DNA of 64,000 nt, taken from Siphonodentalium dalli (Eukaryota > Mollusca > Scaphopoda > Gadilida > Siphonodentaliidae). Location: assembly GCA_032622095.1 (NCBI GenBank), contig CP136064.1, positions 213,234,205-213,298,204 of the forward strand, written 5' to 3'. This document shows, piece by piece, positions 1 through 11,274 of this stretch. The notes below the pieces were generated by a model. That model was not told the DNA's origin. It saw only the letters and a program-made list of their open reading frames with translations, and searched no databases. The translations under genes were made by a program, and so were the position numbers. Positions within the stretch are counted from its first letter, which is position 1. Each line of letters starts with the position of its first letter.

Positions 1-2308
1 TCTCCTCTGAATAATAGGAAATTTGACAAAGACACCCATTACACTGTGGGAAAACCCCTTCTGTTTTTACAAGATCATCACCTGAACCACATTTGACGCA
101 GATATCCACAAAACACTTTGAACTGTAATAAGCAGTTTCTATATCATCTTGGCATTTGAATGGTCTAATGAATAGCTTCCTGAGTATACTGCTAACTTGA
201 GGAGCTTTATCTGATATAAGATCATGGATATCTGCTCCACAACTGTATTCATAGAACTGTATGAATTTATTTAGAGTGCCTTTCTCCGATATTATAAATT
301 GCGATTTGCTGTGCATGACACGAGGTTTCATGCATTCGGTGCAAGTTGCTGTTTCCCTTACGTTGCTAGCAGTATGGCCTGACAAGGGAAATGGTGGCTT
401 TACACTAGACATACTTGGAGTACTGGTCTTAAGAAATGATGGCCTTTCACTTTCAGATGTTTGCACCTTACGATACAATTGTTGAAAGGTTTTATAATGT
501 TCCCTAGAGTCATCTGCCATTGGATCGGGAAAGTTGTGTAAGGTAGAAAAGATGTGCTCTGGAAGATGAGGTGGTGCACACATCTGACAAGTAGATTTGC
601 CACATTTCTTAACACAAAAATAATACTTTGTAGACACACAACAATGCTCCATGAACATTTTAAGTGACATTTTGCCCTTGAGCTGACTTGCGGATCGATC
701 GGTAGCTGATATTGACGTATCTAATTCCTGTACACATTTCCACAATTCTTCAATATCATTATCACTAGCGGCACAGAAACATTTGTATGGTTTATCTTTG
801 AGGGATAACCTCTTAATCAGACTCTCAATCAATGTCTTAACATCTTTGAGGCTTGCACCCACTGCTTCCTGGAGGCCTTCCACTTTACTAGCAGCGTTAC
901 GTACAGCTTTCATGGTATTACATGAACGCAGTACCTTCTCAAAATCACAACTGGTCTCTGCTCTCATGAGACCAACACAATTGAGCGCAATATTAATGGA
1001 GGACATTATCCTTTCGGGGGGATTCCTCCAGGAAGCATTGGGTGCGGTTCTCAGGGCCACAAGATAATCAAGGTCATGTTTCGTAAACAAACAAATCAAA
1101 GAGGCCTTGACACTTAAAAAATTAGTTCGGTGATCAGGGCCACCGTCTGTGTGCAACAGCAAGATCGGTTTAATGGAATCATCTGGAACGGTGTCACAAA
1201 GAATCGCTGAAAGTTCAGTCATGTGGCGCATGGGACTCGAGGCCTCGAATATGTGGTCTTTTATGCCAACATGTATCTGCCCACGGTAAAACGAACCATC
1301 GATATTCTCTGGGATGTCGATGTTCATTATAACGCTCGGAATTACGCTCATCTTTGCGAAATCATGATCAGACACAGCAAACACCTTGTTTTCCGCTACT
1401 ACGACCTGACGTCCCCTTTCGACGGCTGACAATGGATTTCCTGGTTCCCCAACTTTGCAAAAATGCTTGTCGTCCATACATATAAAGTTCACATCAGACC
1501 AATACATGATCGCCATTTCACGCTGGTAACGGAAGAGTGCAGCACAATAATGGTCATCAATGTGCCGCTTGCGGAAACATCTGGACTGGACCATGAACTT
1601 AAGTCCAAGTTTACCTGTATATTGACTTGATGCAACCGCCCACGGATTCTTTGGGGCAAATTGAAAGCGAAGCCATTGCTCACTGGGGATAGGAGTACCA
1701 TCAGGGCACAGCTTGGACACCTCTCTGTGAAGATCGGGCACTGACATGGCCGTAGCCATGTATGTTAACTTATCGTGTCTTCTTTCTCGGCATGCCTCGC
1801 CTACAACATTTGATATGTATTGCTGACACTTTTCGAAAAATATAGAATATTTCGATGGTTGTCCTTCATTGTGTGACCTCAAGTCTGTTACAATATCCGG
1901 GTCTTCAAGCGAGAATGCTCGATTAACTCGGGAATCAACATCTTTACAGCTTTTGTCAGAATTCACTGAATTGTCGCCGGATAGACGTTTATATATCCCG
2001 CTCAGGTAACCACTGTTGACATTTATCCGTAGTCGCCCACACATTCTGATAAATGTAGTTCTCATCGCCCTTGTATGATAGATAGGTATTGTTGATTTTA
2101 ACTTGGTTATGATATGTGTGTTCGTTGAGAGCTGCTCACTGTCGTCGGAACAGGTATCAGGCTTCCACAGGTAGTGGTATGTCCCTAGATTATTCCCGTA
2201 GCTGTAGGAATACATGAATGCAGACACTGGAAACATTTCCCTGATATATCGCAAATAATGTTGCCTCTCCTGATTATTTTCGGGGGTGAATTCATCAAGA
2301 CATATGGG
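1..2308 (-). CDS. DDE transposase-like protein, catalytic and C-terminal part (runs off left edge)
   Basis: An uninterrupted minus-strand frame of 769 codons with no stop, entering the left edge of the window. Visible features, in order: a QWLRFQFAPKNPW segment (about 1630-1680), NFICMDDKH (1463-1492), LLLHTDGGPDH (1130-1165), NPPERIMSSINIAL (980-1025), then Cys-rich stretches (YFCVKKCGKSTCQMC near 590-620; paired Cys near 340 and 60-110). Asp at 1472-1474, Asp at 1145-1147 and Glu at 1013-1015 would form a DDE triad with 43 residues between the last two. I recall similar uncharacterised proteins in cnidarians and molluscs but know no name. Role as a transposase is inferred from motif layout only. 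Confidence 0.75.
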
Positions 2309-3251
2309 TTACCAACAGACGCATTCTGCAGTGCATCTGCAAGAGTCTTATACCTGACCACAAATGTTGGTTTAATTACGGACTTAGGTGTGATTCGGCA
2401 CAAATCCTCAGCATCGTTTTGATCACGTACCGGCTGTGTGGCTTCATGGTTCTCCCCAACAACCAACCTTTGTTTGTGTAGATAGGCCGCATACTTTTGA
2501 AGTGAGTCCGTCAGCGTAATCACAATACTTTTGACTTCAGCCCAACACTGTCTTTGTATGAACGGTTGCTCTAGCATTGCTGCCAACTGACCACTATACT
2601 CAAGCAACTTTGATTGCTCCAACACCGGAAGCTTATGCTTCGATCGTCTTGGATCATGCAGACCGAAGAGCCCGTTTAATTCTTCTGGTACTTGGCATGA
2701 CCGATCACAGAGTTTTCCACGGTGTGGATCTATGTACCATACGACGTTACAAATTAATTGTACAAAATTCTTGCCAATGACTTCAACACTTTGTGATGAA
2801 AAGCCGAAATTCCTTGAGGCGAGAAATGCAATAAACTTTGAAGTTAATTCATCCCGGTTATTGCGTTTGTCCAACTTGATTTTCGGCAACACTCTTCTTT
2901 CCTCCATTAGAATAGAGAATGCAGAATGTTCATTTGTTGTCAATATTGGTATATCTGGAGCATCATCCAGCAATTTAGGAGCAGGTTTAATATTTATCCT
3001 GAAGTAGCGTCCAAAAATATCAGCCACCTGATATCCGACCAGTTCCTGCGACACCAGATCAAAATCAGAATAGTCATTTCCCTTGGGCTTTGTTTTCCCA
3101 ACAGACACCGTAAAGTTACTGTCAACACTGCATTCGTTAGTATCACTATTGCGTATAAAATGTTCACACAGTTTACGAACGGTATCTGTGTTGCATACTT
3201 GTATAAGGCCACGGTTTTTTTATTTTGTGGTTTACGGATTTTTTCTGCCAT
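2185..3251 (-). CDS. N-terminal part of the same transposase-like gene, frame-shifted
   Basis: An open frame from 3216 to 2185 with no ATG near its start; the first in-frame ATG-like start used by ORF finders (3108) is GTG. An ATG at 3248-3246 (MAEKIRKPQNKK) enters this frame only if one A is added in a run of seven A near 3215. At the other end the frame stops at 2185, while the catalytic frame opens at 2308; the texts join naturally near 2295 (NPYVL then DEFTPENNQ) if one base is missing there. Both shifts could be real decay, an unrecognised intron or sequence error. No known domain seen; one possible C-x-H cluster (LCEHF) near the start. Confidence 0.6.
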
Positions 3252-4960
3252 AATCAACTTGGGTAGGAGGAAAAAAAAATAAAAATAAAAAACTGAAAAA
3301 TGTGTGTGTTTTTTTTTTTTTTTTGGTTTGTAAACTCAATTTTAGCTCGCCTTTTTAAAGACGAAGATTCAAGTGAGTTATACCCATCACTTTTAGGGAT
3401 CCTTAGAAAAGGTGACCGCTCAATAGTCCCTTAACTATCTTATTTCAGATACACTGAGAGTAATATATGCAGGACTGATGTGACAATGGGGCTTTCTTAT
3501 TAAATAGATTGCCACACCCCATATTGTATATATCGGTATAAACCAAAGCATGGTCTCACTTTCTCATGCTATTTTGACTAAGTGATACCCTGTCATGGGA
3601 GTGGCTAAAATAACTCATTCCCATTTACGTGTCAATGTACACAGCAAATTTCAAACAGATTGGATGAAAATGTGGGCTGTGGTCCGTGCTAAAGGATTTA
3701 AGTGCAAAATCCTAGATGGCCACTGGTGGCTATGTTTTTTTTTAAATCACTCGTTCCCATCTACGTGTCAATGTTCATAGCAAATGTCATGAATATTGGA
3801 TGACAAATGTGGGCTGTAGCCCGTGCTAAAGGATTTAAGTGAAAAGTCCAAGATGGCCACCAGCGGCCATGTTTTAAAAGGGTGTGGCCAAAATCACTCG
3901 TTCCTACCTACATGTCAATGAAAATGTGCTTGACCATAATGACTATTTCCCATCTACATTTCAATGTACACATTCGTCAAGTTAGGCTAATATTAACTTG
4001 ATGAGCATGCATGTTCTAAAGAATGATATGCTAAACCCAAGATGGCGAAAGCCATGTTTTTCCATGGAAATGTCCACAAGTACTCTTTCAGATCTACATA
4101 TTTTAAATGTATTAATGGTATACAACAAGTTTCACGATGAATGGATAAATGCCTCCTAGTTGGTGGACCCAACTAATCAAACAGAGCTAGACGCTCTCGC
4201 TCTGATAATAAAAGTCAGATTTACGGACTAAATGCCTCCCAGACTGTTTTTAAACTGCATATTCCAGGATGGCCACCGGTGGCCATGTTTGTTGCAATGT
4301 GTGGCAAAAACCACTCTTTCCCATCTAATGTCAATGCCACAGGGGCTTGTTCTTTAATTTCTCCCCACCATGAAAACACATCCACTGAAAAAAGTGTGAA
4401 AAATAATTGGCTATTTTGGGGACAAAAGTCACAAAACACATGTCACAAATTCGTTTTAATACAATGAAGGGATACATACACGTTTGTATGTCGGGTTTAT
4501 CGATGGGACATTTAATTTCTACCCTTGATTTCTTTTACAAACAAGCTGCCGCTTGTATAAATGTCAACGACGAACGATTTTGGATTTACAGAAATACTTC
4601 CGGGTTTGGAAGGGAGGTAACTCACTATTAAATAAACGGGTATATAAAAACACGCATCGGAACTTTTCCGCGGATTGTTTTCAGTTGACAATTGGAAAGG
4701 ATGGGAGGCTGTCACCGGGGAAGGGGTTGTACAAATATAATTTTAACAATCAATAAGCGATTTATTCATTCAATATTCGAGCCACTTTTTGGCGTTCCTA
4801 TCGTCAATCTTTCAATAAAAATATGTACGTTTGGACCCAAATATGTGGGTCGGCGGAAAATATAAAATAAATTTTGTTTTTTACAATTTTTTTTTTAGGT
4901 CGGGGGGTTTTCCACTCGGTCGGCGGATCCGTAAACCACAAAATCCAAAAACCGTGGCCT
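3206..4960. repeat. Inverted pair around the transposase 5' end, with intervening repeats
   Basis: Bases 3206-3239 (minus) and 4927-4960 (plus) share about 30 of 34 bases, core ATCCGTAAACCACAAAAT. The copy at 3206-3239 covers the first codons of the transposase-like gene. The 1.7 kb between them is AT-rich, with poly(T) at 3308-3324 and degenerate copies of the repeat described at 3590-4340. Confidence 0.6.
3590..4340. repeat. Degenerate tandem dispersed repeat (CTCGTTCCCATCTAC family)
   Basis: Four diverged units of roughly 120-250 bp, each with a 'GATGGCCACC(G/A)GTGGC(C/T)ATGTTT' core, a CTCGTTCCCATCTACNTGTCAATG core, or both. The same family recurs at 50570-50900, so it is a dispersed element and not a gene. 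Confidence 0.7.
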
Positions 4961-6110
4961 AATTTTCCAAGGAATAACATTTTTGTAACCCGAAAACGCC
5001 GAGATATTTATAAGCGACGCCATTTTGGCTGACGAGAAGCGGTGCGTAAATAGTTTACCGGTGCAAACAAATGTACCGGAGGAATCGGAAGTAGAGTTCT
5101 CTCTCTTTGATCAAAGAAGCAGAACGACATCGCTGGCTTTGCGAGACGACTGTTTGCGATATTATATCAAGCGGCGGGTGTTATTTACCTTTTTTTTTTG
5201 GGATGGGGGAAAAAAGCACCGGGCGGGCCATATTTTAAGGGGGCGGCGATCTTTGAGAAACAGGATTCTAATTTTGTTTGGCCTTAATGTAGTGCATATC
5301 TTAGAAAGGGCTCCAATAAGGGGTGTACTATATATCATCATACAATGGTACATTCCTTCAGTTACAGGTATCAACATTTATATCCATAAAAAAAATAAAA
5401 ATAAGCTTCATGTCGGTTGTTTTACATTTTATTTCATTTAAAATCTGTAAATATAGCAGATGTGCCTAATTTCAGCATACAACTTTGAATATGAAGCATG
5501 AGCAGAGTATTGAGAAAACCATGAGAAACACTTGTTGAAAAACAATGTATTTTTTGCCAAAAAATGCCTATTTTTAAGCTCCGCCCACCCGATCCCTAAG
5601 ACCCTATTTGACAAATAACCCTTTCAAAAATGATTTCAGACACCATATGCCTCTGAATGAACAAAAATATCAAGTTAAAAAACAGTATACACATCAGTAT
5701 AGGCATATACATTTGAAGATGGCCAAAATTGTGTAAATCGTAATGGTCGCCCCTATTTTGGGGTTCAAGGAAACCCTAAATGAAACAAAACCCCATCCCA
5801 GGACAAAAAAAATGTTCAAAATGCCCACTGGAATAATAACACCTGTAAATTTGATAAATAATTGGCATTTAATTGCCCCAATTAACCCATCTAGGTCAAA
5901 ACACCATAATTGGGGTTCAGTCCCCTAAAAATTAAACTTGGGCCCTTTTTTAGCTCAACTTTACTTAGTAAAGTTTGAGCTATTGCCATGGCTTTGTCGT
6001 CCGTGTGTACGTAAGGCGTCAACAATGCAGGCACAGGTCGTACCAGCTCTGAGACCGACTATATGGCCTGAAAAGAACTTGCTATAATTGGTGTAATGAT
6101 AAACTACAGT
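4961..6110. other. Gene-free stretch in LRP1 intron
   Basis: AT-rich sequence with one 138-codon plus-strand frame (5025-5441) that lacks an ATG start and recognisable motifs. Bases 5945-6010 carry a TTTAGCTCAACTTTAC...GCCATGGCTTTG segment whose inverted copy lies at 50925-50980, marking a dispersed element end. No exon seen. Confidence 0.6.
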
Positions 6111-6116
6111 ACTTAC

Positions 6117-6392
6117 ACATCAATCCAGTAAATGTAGTTCTCGAATATTGTCAGTGACATGCAGTTACTTGAGTCTGTAATAATCTTCCTGTTTTCACCA
6201 TTCAACCCCATTTGCTCAATTTTGTGTAGCGTGTTATCACACCAATAAATTAGATCCTCTTCATAGTCAATTGTGATACCGTATGGGTTAGTGATATTTG
6301 AGTTGACAATTGTTTTTCGATCTTTGCCGTCAAGTCGAGCTCGCTCAATTTTAGGAATCACTCCTCCTCCCCAATGTGTCCAATACATGTAT
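6117..6392 (-). CDS. LRP1: LRP1 exon 31: propeller 5 blades, last exon in window
   Basis: A 276-nt exon, phase 2 in and phase 2 out: YMYWTHWGGGVIPKIERARL, NPYGITIDYEEDLIYWCD, SLTIFENYIYWID. It ends at GTAAGT (6116-6111). The following exon is not recognisable in 1-6110, so the gene continues beyond the left edge past the transposase-like gene. Confidence 0.92.
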
Positions 6393-6642
6393 CTGTTCAA
6401 AAGAACAAATTTAAGTTTAATGAGAGAATGTATACCTTTCAAAAGCTTTCGTCGGCCTCAGGCCTTCTTCAGTCGATATTATCCAGACAAAATCACATGA
6501 AGGCATTCACGTAAATTACACACATATACAAATATTTACATGGATGCCATCTTCTTCTTCAGAATTTGGGCAAATCTATTTGCAGAGTGTTTCAAGCCTG
6601 GCGAATGCATGATCAAATCAGTTGAATTCTCTATTTACATGT

Positions 6643-7636
6643 TTAACCCTTTACCCAACAGAACGGCCCTGTGCCAATGCATTCTCTTATATATGCGAGT
6701 CGACCATAGGTCGCCTCGCATATATAAGAGAATGCATTGGCTTAACACATTAAAAATTATAAAATTGTTAAAGAATGTAAGAAACAAGAGGTGGCATCAG
6801 AGATGCTGTGTCTCGTTTTCGGTGGCTTACCGCCGGTGGCTACCGCCAATTGGTGTGCATCAGTATCGGTAGACTAATTAATAGGTAAAATCGAAAAATT
6901 ACTAATTAAGGGCCATAACTCTATCAAATTTTATCGGTCCAGGCCGGTTTTCGAACTCGTCCGAGATATTCTTGGGAGACAACTATATACCAAATTTCAA
7001 TCAAATCGGATAACGTTTGTTGAAGTTATCGCGCTAACGAGCTGAAAATTCGTGAAAAATGATTAATTAAGAGCCATAACTCTATCAAATTTTATCGGAC
7101 CTGGCCGGTTTTCGAACTCATCCGAGATATTCTTGGGAGACACCTATATATCAAATTTCAATCAAATCGGATAACGTTTGTTGAAGTTATCGCGCTAACG
7201 AGCTGAAAATTCAAAGGGCCATAACTCTGTAATAAATGTGCGGACGAACCCGATTTTTTGTCTGCAGCTTACGAGCTTGGATATGTACTCACACACCAAA
7301 ATAATTTTTAATCCGTCAATAAACGGTTGAGTTATAAGCAAAACACGCCGCCCGCCCGTCCGCCGCCCACCGTCCCTCATCAAACTATAAGTCGAGTTTT
7401 GGAAAAAAACTCGACTAAAAATGGTAAAAAGTGTTAAAAAAAGATTTTGTTTAGGCCAATGCACTCTCTTATATATGCGAGGCGACCTATGGCACAGGGC
7501 ATAACTGTAACTATCACAATGTGGTCAAGGAGCCGGTTCCAATGATATCCATATTTGTATGGTTCTATTGAGACAGACCGAAGATATTTTAGGCTGTTGA
7601 AGCTTTATTTGGCCGGTTTGTTGGGTAAAGGGTTAA
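6643..7636. mobile_element. TIR element, CCCTTTACCCAACA family, with hairpin cores and inserted repeat
   Basis: Inverted ends TTAACCCTTTACCCAACA and its complement. Inside the left arm lies a 67-base hairpin (6674-6740) with a 26-bp perfect stem. The interior carries diverged 170-bp direct repeats (about 6897-7066 and 7067-7215), each with a 'CCATAACTCTATCAAATTTT' start, and a purine-poor GCCGCCC stretch, that look like a separate insertion. The right hairpin arm is broken. Confidence 0.8.
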
Positions 7637-7710
7637 AAGACAGAACCCAAATTACTTGTGGTATTTACATTCTTTATGGAATTTACTAGAATCAACTGCA
7701 GAAATTAAAT

Positions 7711-7873
7711 ACAGTAATGCCCTAAATAAGCGACACTTTAACCGCAGCAGAATTATGGGTAACGCACTGAGAGCTTTCCATTGAATGGCAACAAGCCATA
7801 TTTCCGACTAAATCCTGAAAAGTTACCCATAATTCTGCTGTGGTTATGGTCATCGATTATTTAGGGCATTACT
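7711..7873. mobile_element. Foldback MITE, ACAGTAATGCCC family
   Basis: Ends ACAGTAATGCCCTAAATAA and ATTTAGGGCATTACT; internal arms pair around TTACCCATAATTCTGC. Flanked by TA, which suggests a Tc1/mariner-type origin. It lies 60 bases from exon 30. Confidence 0.8.
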
Positions 7874-7933
7874 ATACAAGATAACAATATAATGCCAATT
7901 TAAAATAAAAAAATTGGCTATAATACAACCTAC

Positions 7934-8063
7934 CCTTTTGAGGGGTGGACAACAATAGCCCTCGGTTTATGAAGTTCTTCAGATATTATCACGTAGCGTT
8001 GGCTGCCATCAAGTTTGGACATTTCTATAAAATCGTGCCCTGCATCTGTCCAGTATATATTAC
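7934..8063 (-). CDS. LRP1: LRP1 exon 30: propeller 5 blade
   Basis: A 130-nt exon, phase 1 in and phase 2 out: [39 protein letters not shown]. Acceptor TTTCACAG, donor GG-GTAGGT. Too short and ATG-poor to show as a long ORF, but frame, phase and motif agree. Confidence 0.92.
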
Positions 8064-8445
8064 CTGTGAAATTATAAATATATAAAACTAGATACAGTAA
8101 AATAATGATATTATAGGCAACAAAAAGTTTATTATCTGTCCCTCAAACACATTTTTTTTCAAAATTGAAGGTTTTTATATTTATTTTTGACACATAAAAT
8201 TAACAGGCAGGCAGGTTTTAATTCCAAATATTTTACGACCCAAATAATAGTAATTTTATGGCTCGCGTTCATTCAGAGCGTCGCATGCATGATAACTCCT
8301 AACGAAAATTTGTCACACTTGCTTATCACATTATGTAAGAAAATATTGATATAAAATAAATAATCAATATTAATTGACAGAAGCGTTGTTGGATAGGTGA
8401 ATCTTGTATCGTGATGTGTTGTTATTTTAAAAACATGCAAGTATA

Positions 8446-8818
8446 TAACCCTTTACCCAACAGGAGGGCCCTGTGCGAATGCATTCTCTTATATATGCGA
8501 GTCGACCATAGATCGCCTCGCATATATAAGAGAATGCATTGGCTTAACACATTAAAAATTATAAAATTGTTAAAGAATGTAAGAAAAAATGGTAAAAAAA
8601 GATGCATTCTCTTATATATGTGAGGCGACCTATGGTCGACTCGCATATATAAGAGAATGCATTGGCACAGGGCATAACTGTAACTATCACAATGTGGTCA
8701 AGGAGCCGGTTCCAATGATATCCATATTTGTATGGTTCTATTGAGACAGACCGAAGATATTTTAGGCTGTTGAAGCTTTATTTGGCCGGTTTTGGCCAGT
8801 TTGTTGGGTAAAGGGTTA
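8446..8818. mobile_element. TIR element, CCCTTTACCCAACA family
   Basis: A compact 373-bp copy with inverted ends TAACCCTTTACCCAACA and two hairpin cores of the AATGCATTCTCTTATATATG type, one in each arm (about 8477-8543 and 8602-8665). Short shadow ORFs on both strands are by-products of the palindromes. Confidence 0.85.
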
Positions 8819-9219
8819 ATGTAAGTGTTCTTGTAAAAAAATTTACTCATGAAGCCTTTGGAAAATTAATAAGTATATTCTACCACAATGTATTAACAAT
8901 AAATTATCGTATATAATTTTGGTTTTAAGCGCATTTATCTACATGTACAGAAACATGTGCTCATGATTCTTTTCGTTAATGGAATTGTCCAAGTTATTAT
9001 ATTATATATCTTATAGTCATATACAGATTTCATATGAAGACTTGCAAAGTTATATATAGTATAGTGTTATAGACATTGATCATCTCAAAAACAATAATAA
9101 AAAAAACCACTAGATTTACATCCCCCCCTGACCTTATTTTCAGTCGTTTCAAATTAACAAGATTTTAGTTTCTTGATAAAGGTGCACATCACCATCTGAG
9201 AACTTAAATCTGTGTCTAG

Positions 9220-9331
9220 GTCTCCCATAGAAGATGAGATCCCCAGAGGATGAATTTGGTGATGCTAGCCCACAGTGCGGGGTAGCATCACTAAATTCAC
9301 GCTCCAGGGACCTCATTCTGCAAATGTCCCG
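9220..9331. mobile_element. MITE fragment, CAAGCCTTG family
   Basis: One hairpin arm pair: GATGAATTTGGTGATGCTAG against CTAAATTCACGCTCCAGGG, ending CTCATTCTGCAAATG. Outer TIR lost on the left. Confidence 0.65.
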
Positions 9332-9406
9332 CAGCATATTTTTAGGCTGGGCATGGGAGCAGTTCATTAAGAGTAACAAGCCTAGAGGGAACATAAATTA
9401 CTTTAT

Positions 9407-9630
9407 TAACCCTATCTATACTATATGGATTATCCCATTCAATTATAAAAGTGTACATTTGAATTGTCTATTATTCATCTGGAGGGATGTTAAAGTGATA
9501 AAAGCACATATAAATAAATGGAGCGCTATATATTGATGGAAATGTTTAGATAATATGGTCATTTGTTGAACTTATCTGGACATTTCCTATGGGATAACTA
9601 CTGATCAATGATTCTTTAGTATAGAAAGTG
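9407..9630. mobile_element. MITE, TTAACCCTCTCTATACTAAATGG family (decayed)
   Basis: Left end TAACCCTATCTATACTATAT, internal GAACTTATCTGGACATTTCC, right end TTTAGTATAGAAAG. Diverged copy, 28 bases from the exon 29 donor. Confidence 0.65.
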
Positions 9631-9657
9631 TATATAAGTGAGTGATATATAACTAAC

Positions 9658-9792
9658 CTGCTATCCAATCAACTGCTAGGCCTTCGATTAGTCTGAGTCC
9701 GTCTGACACAATTACCTCCCTTTTTGTGAGGTCCCGTTTTATTCTCGAGATACCAGGAGGTGTGCTGTCTGCCCAGTAAATATAGTCCTCCA
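9658..9792 (-). CDS. LRP1: LRP1 exon 29: propeller 5 blades
   Basis: A 135-nt, phase 1-1 exon: [40 protein letters not shown]. Acceptor CTTCCAG, donor GTTAGT. The D-x-IYWxD...ISRxKRD pattern parallels LRP1. Confidence 0.93.
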
Positions 9793-9799
9793 CTGGAAG

Positions 9800-10513
9800 G
9801 GATGGTGATAGATCAATGTCAATGAATATAATGTAACAACCAATTATAATCAACTCTCACATTAGATATATATTTGTCCACATCGGGGGTATATGAGCAT
9901 GCAAAACATCGGGGGTATATGAATGACCCTTGAACTGTCAGTTTCCACCAATCGTGACGTTGCTGTAGCATGACAAGTTTGATGTCACCTGATGCCGGAT
10001 CCATAGGTCGATCAGCTACTGAATTATTCTTATTGGTCTGAATTAATCTGAGAACCTACGAAAATCACACTTTTAAGTTTAATAATAAAGGCTGTCTGGC
10101 TATTGTTGTGGGGACAAAATCATTATCTCGGGCAACATAGAGATTTATTACTTGGACGTCTCTTTTTGAAACCCTCGATTCCACCTCGGGGTTCAAAATT
10201 GACATCCAGGTATTAAATCTCCAAATACCCCTGATGTGGCCGATGATAACTAGTAGTATACAAACATATCTGTATTTTGTGCTATCAGAAAGAGATTGTA
10301 AAAAAAAGCCTGTATGGAGATACAATGATTTGTTTTGCGCCAGGCCATTAATTTTACAACATCATCAGTTGGATTTGAATATCGTCAATGATAATCAGTC
10401 AATTGTGCCTCCAAATAATTGGTAGTCAATCGAAGAAGCTTTCTCGTTATTGGTTCTTCACTTGAGATTAGATATTTAATTACTTACTATGTTATTATTA
10501 CAGAAATTCTCAC
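9800..10513. other. LRP1 intron, no gene seen
   Basis: Unique-looking AT-rich sequence. A 61-codon minus-strand frame (9819-10004) contains a duplicated ATACCCCCGATGT motif but no domain and no good splice context. Confidence 0.6.
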
Positions 10514-10645
10514 CTCCATGAAAATCCAAAACTTTTGGCTTTGATATCTTTGAAATTGGGGCAAGTGCATCACTGGAACTTTCTGTGCCGAGCCCAAGAC
10601 CACGAATCTCTGTCTGAGTTGAATACATGAGAAATGATGTTATAC
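10514..10645 (-). CDS. LRP1: LRP1 exon 28: start of propeller 5
   Basis: A 132-nt, phase 1-1 exon: SFLMYSTQTEIRGLGLG, SDALAPISKISKPKVLDFHG. Matches the FL-x-YS...IRGI...DALVPVS opening of LRP1 propeller 5. No long open frame reports it because it lacks an internal methionine early; it was found by frame and splice matching. Confidence 0.92.
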
Positions 10646-10649
10646 CTGT

Positions 10650-11270
10650 AAGATATAAGGCTCATTTGAAACAAACACCAAATTTGTAGGGATGTTCAGA
10701 TAATATGGCCAAAGACCATTAATTAATCTTAAACGAACATGGCTTTTTGAACCCCAAAATTATGTATACATAATTCGGTAAGAGGTATCTCAAAACATAC
10801 CTATGCGGAAGATATAAAACAACAAATTTGTCTATATAGCACTGAAAATACATGTTTAGTTTTAATATTCTACAGCTGTCGGTGCTCTGAAACTTATATG
10901 GTACAACATAATTTTGATGATTTAAACTAGGAGAAAGCAGTGTGTTAAGTTTTAAAATAGTTTCATGTTATTAAGATATTGCATCATACATTTTCCGGAC
11001 ATTCTGCTTCCGATTTAAGAATTCAATGAATACAAATGGCAGTTTTTGTTCGGGACCTGGACATCATGTTCAAAGTTTTATTTTTATGACTTCAAAGCAT
11101 CCTTATGGGCCATATAATGTCATAGAAAGATAACTCAGGTATTTATCAACCTATTTCGATACCAAGACAAATTCAAAAGCAATTATTATTAGGTCTATTT
11201 TAGAGCGCAAACTGCAATGTGGCAAATAAATCAATGGGAATCCAGAAACTGCCCATCAATAAGTATCCAG
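10650..11270. other. LRP1 intron, nothing recognised
   Basis: AT-rich sequence without long frames, inverted repeats or recognisable repeat families. Confidence 0.6.
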
Positions 11271-11274
11271 TTAT

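Noticed and set aside
783-1067. Plus-strand frames in the left 3 kb (783-1067, 2577-3282 and others)
   Set aside because: They are antisense shadows of the long minus-strand transposase-like gene, which has recognisable motifs; the plus frames have none.
5025-5441. 138-codon plus-strand frame starting ADEKRCVNSLP
   Set aside because: The start codon is TTG, the second half is low-complexity, and no domain or splice partner is visible.
8411-8646. Matching frames on both strands with ILLYMRVDHRSPRIYKRMHW
   Set aside because: Translation of the MITE hairpin; the same peptide appears at every copy of the hairpin core in the window.
9819-10004. 61-codon minus frame between LRP1 exons 28 and 29
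   Set aside because: Exon 28 joins exon 29 in phase without it, and it contains a simple duplication and no YWTD or EGF motif.
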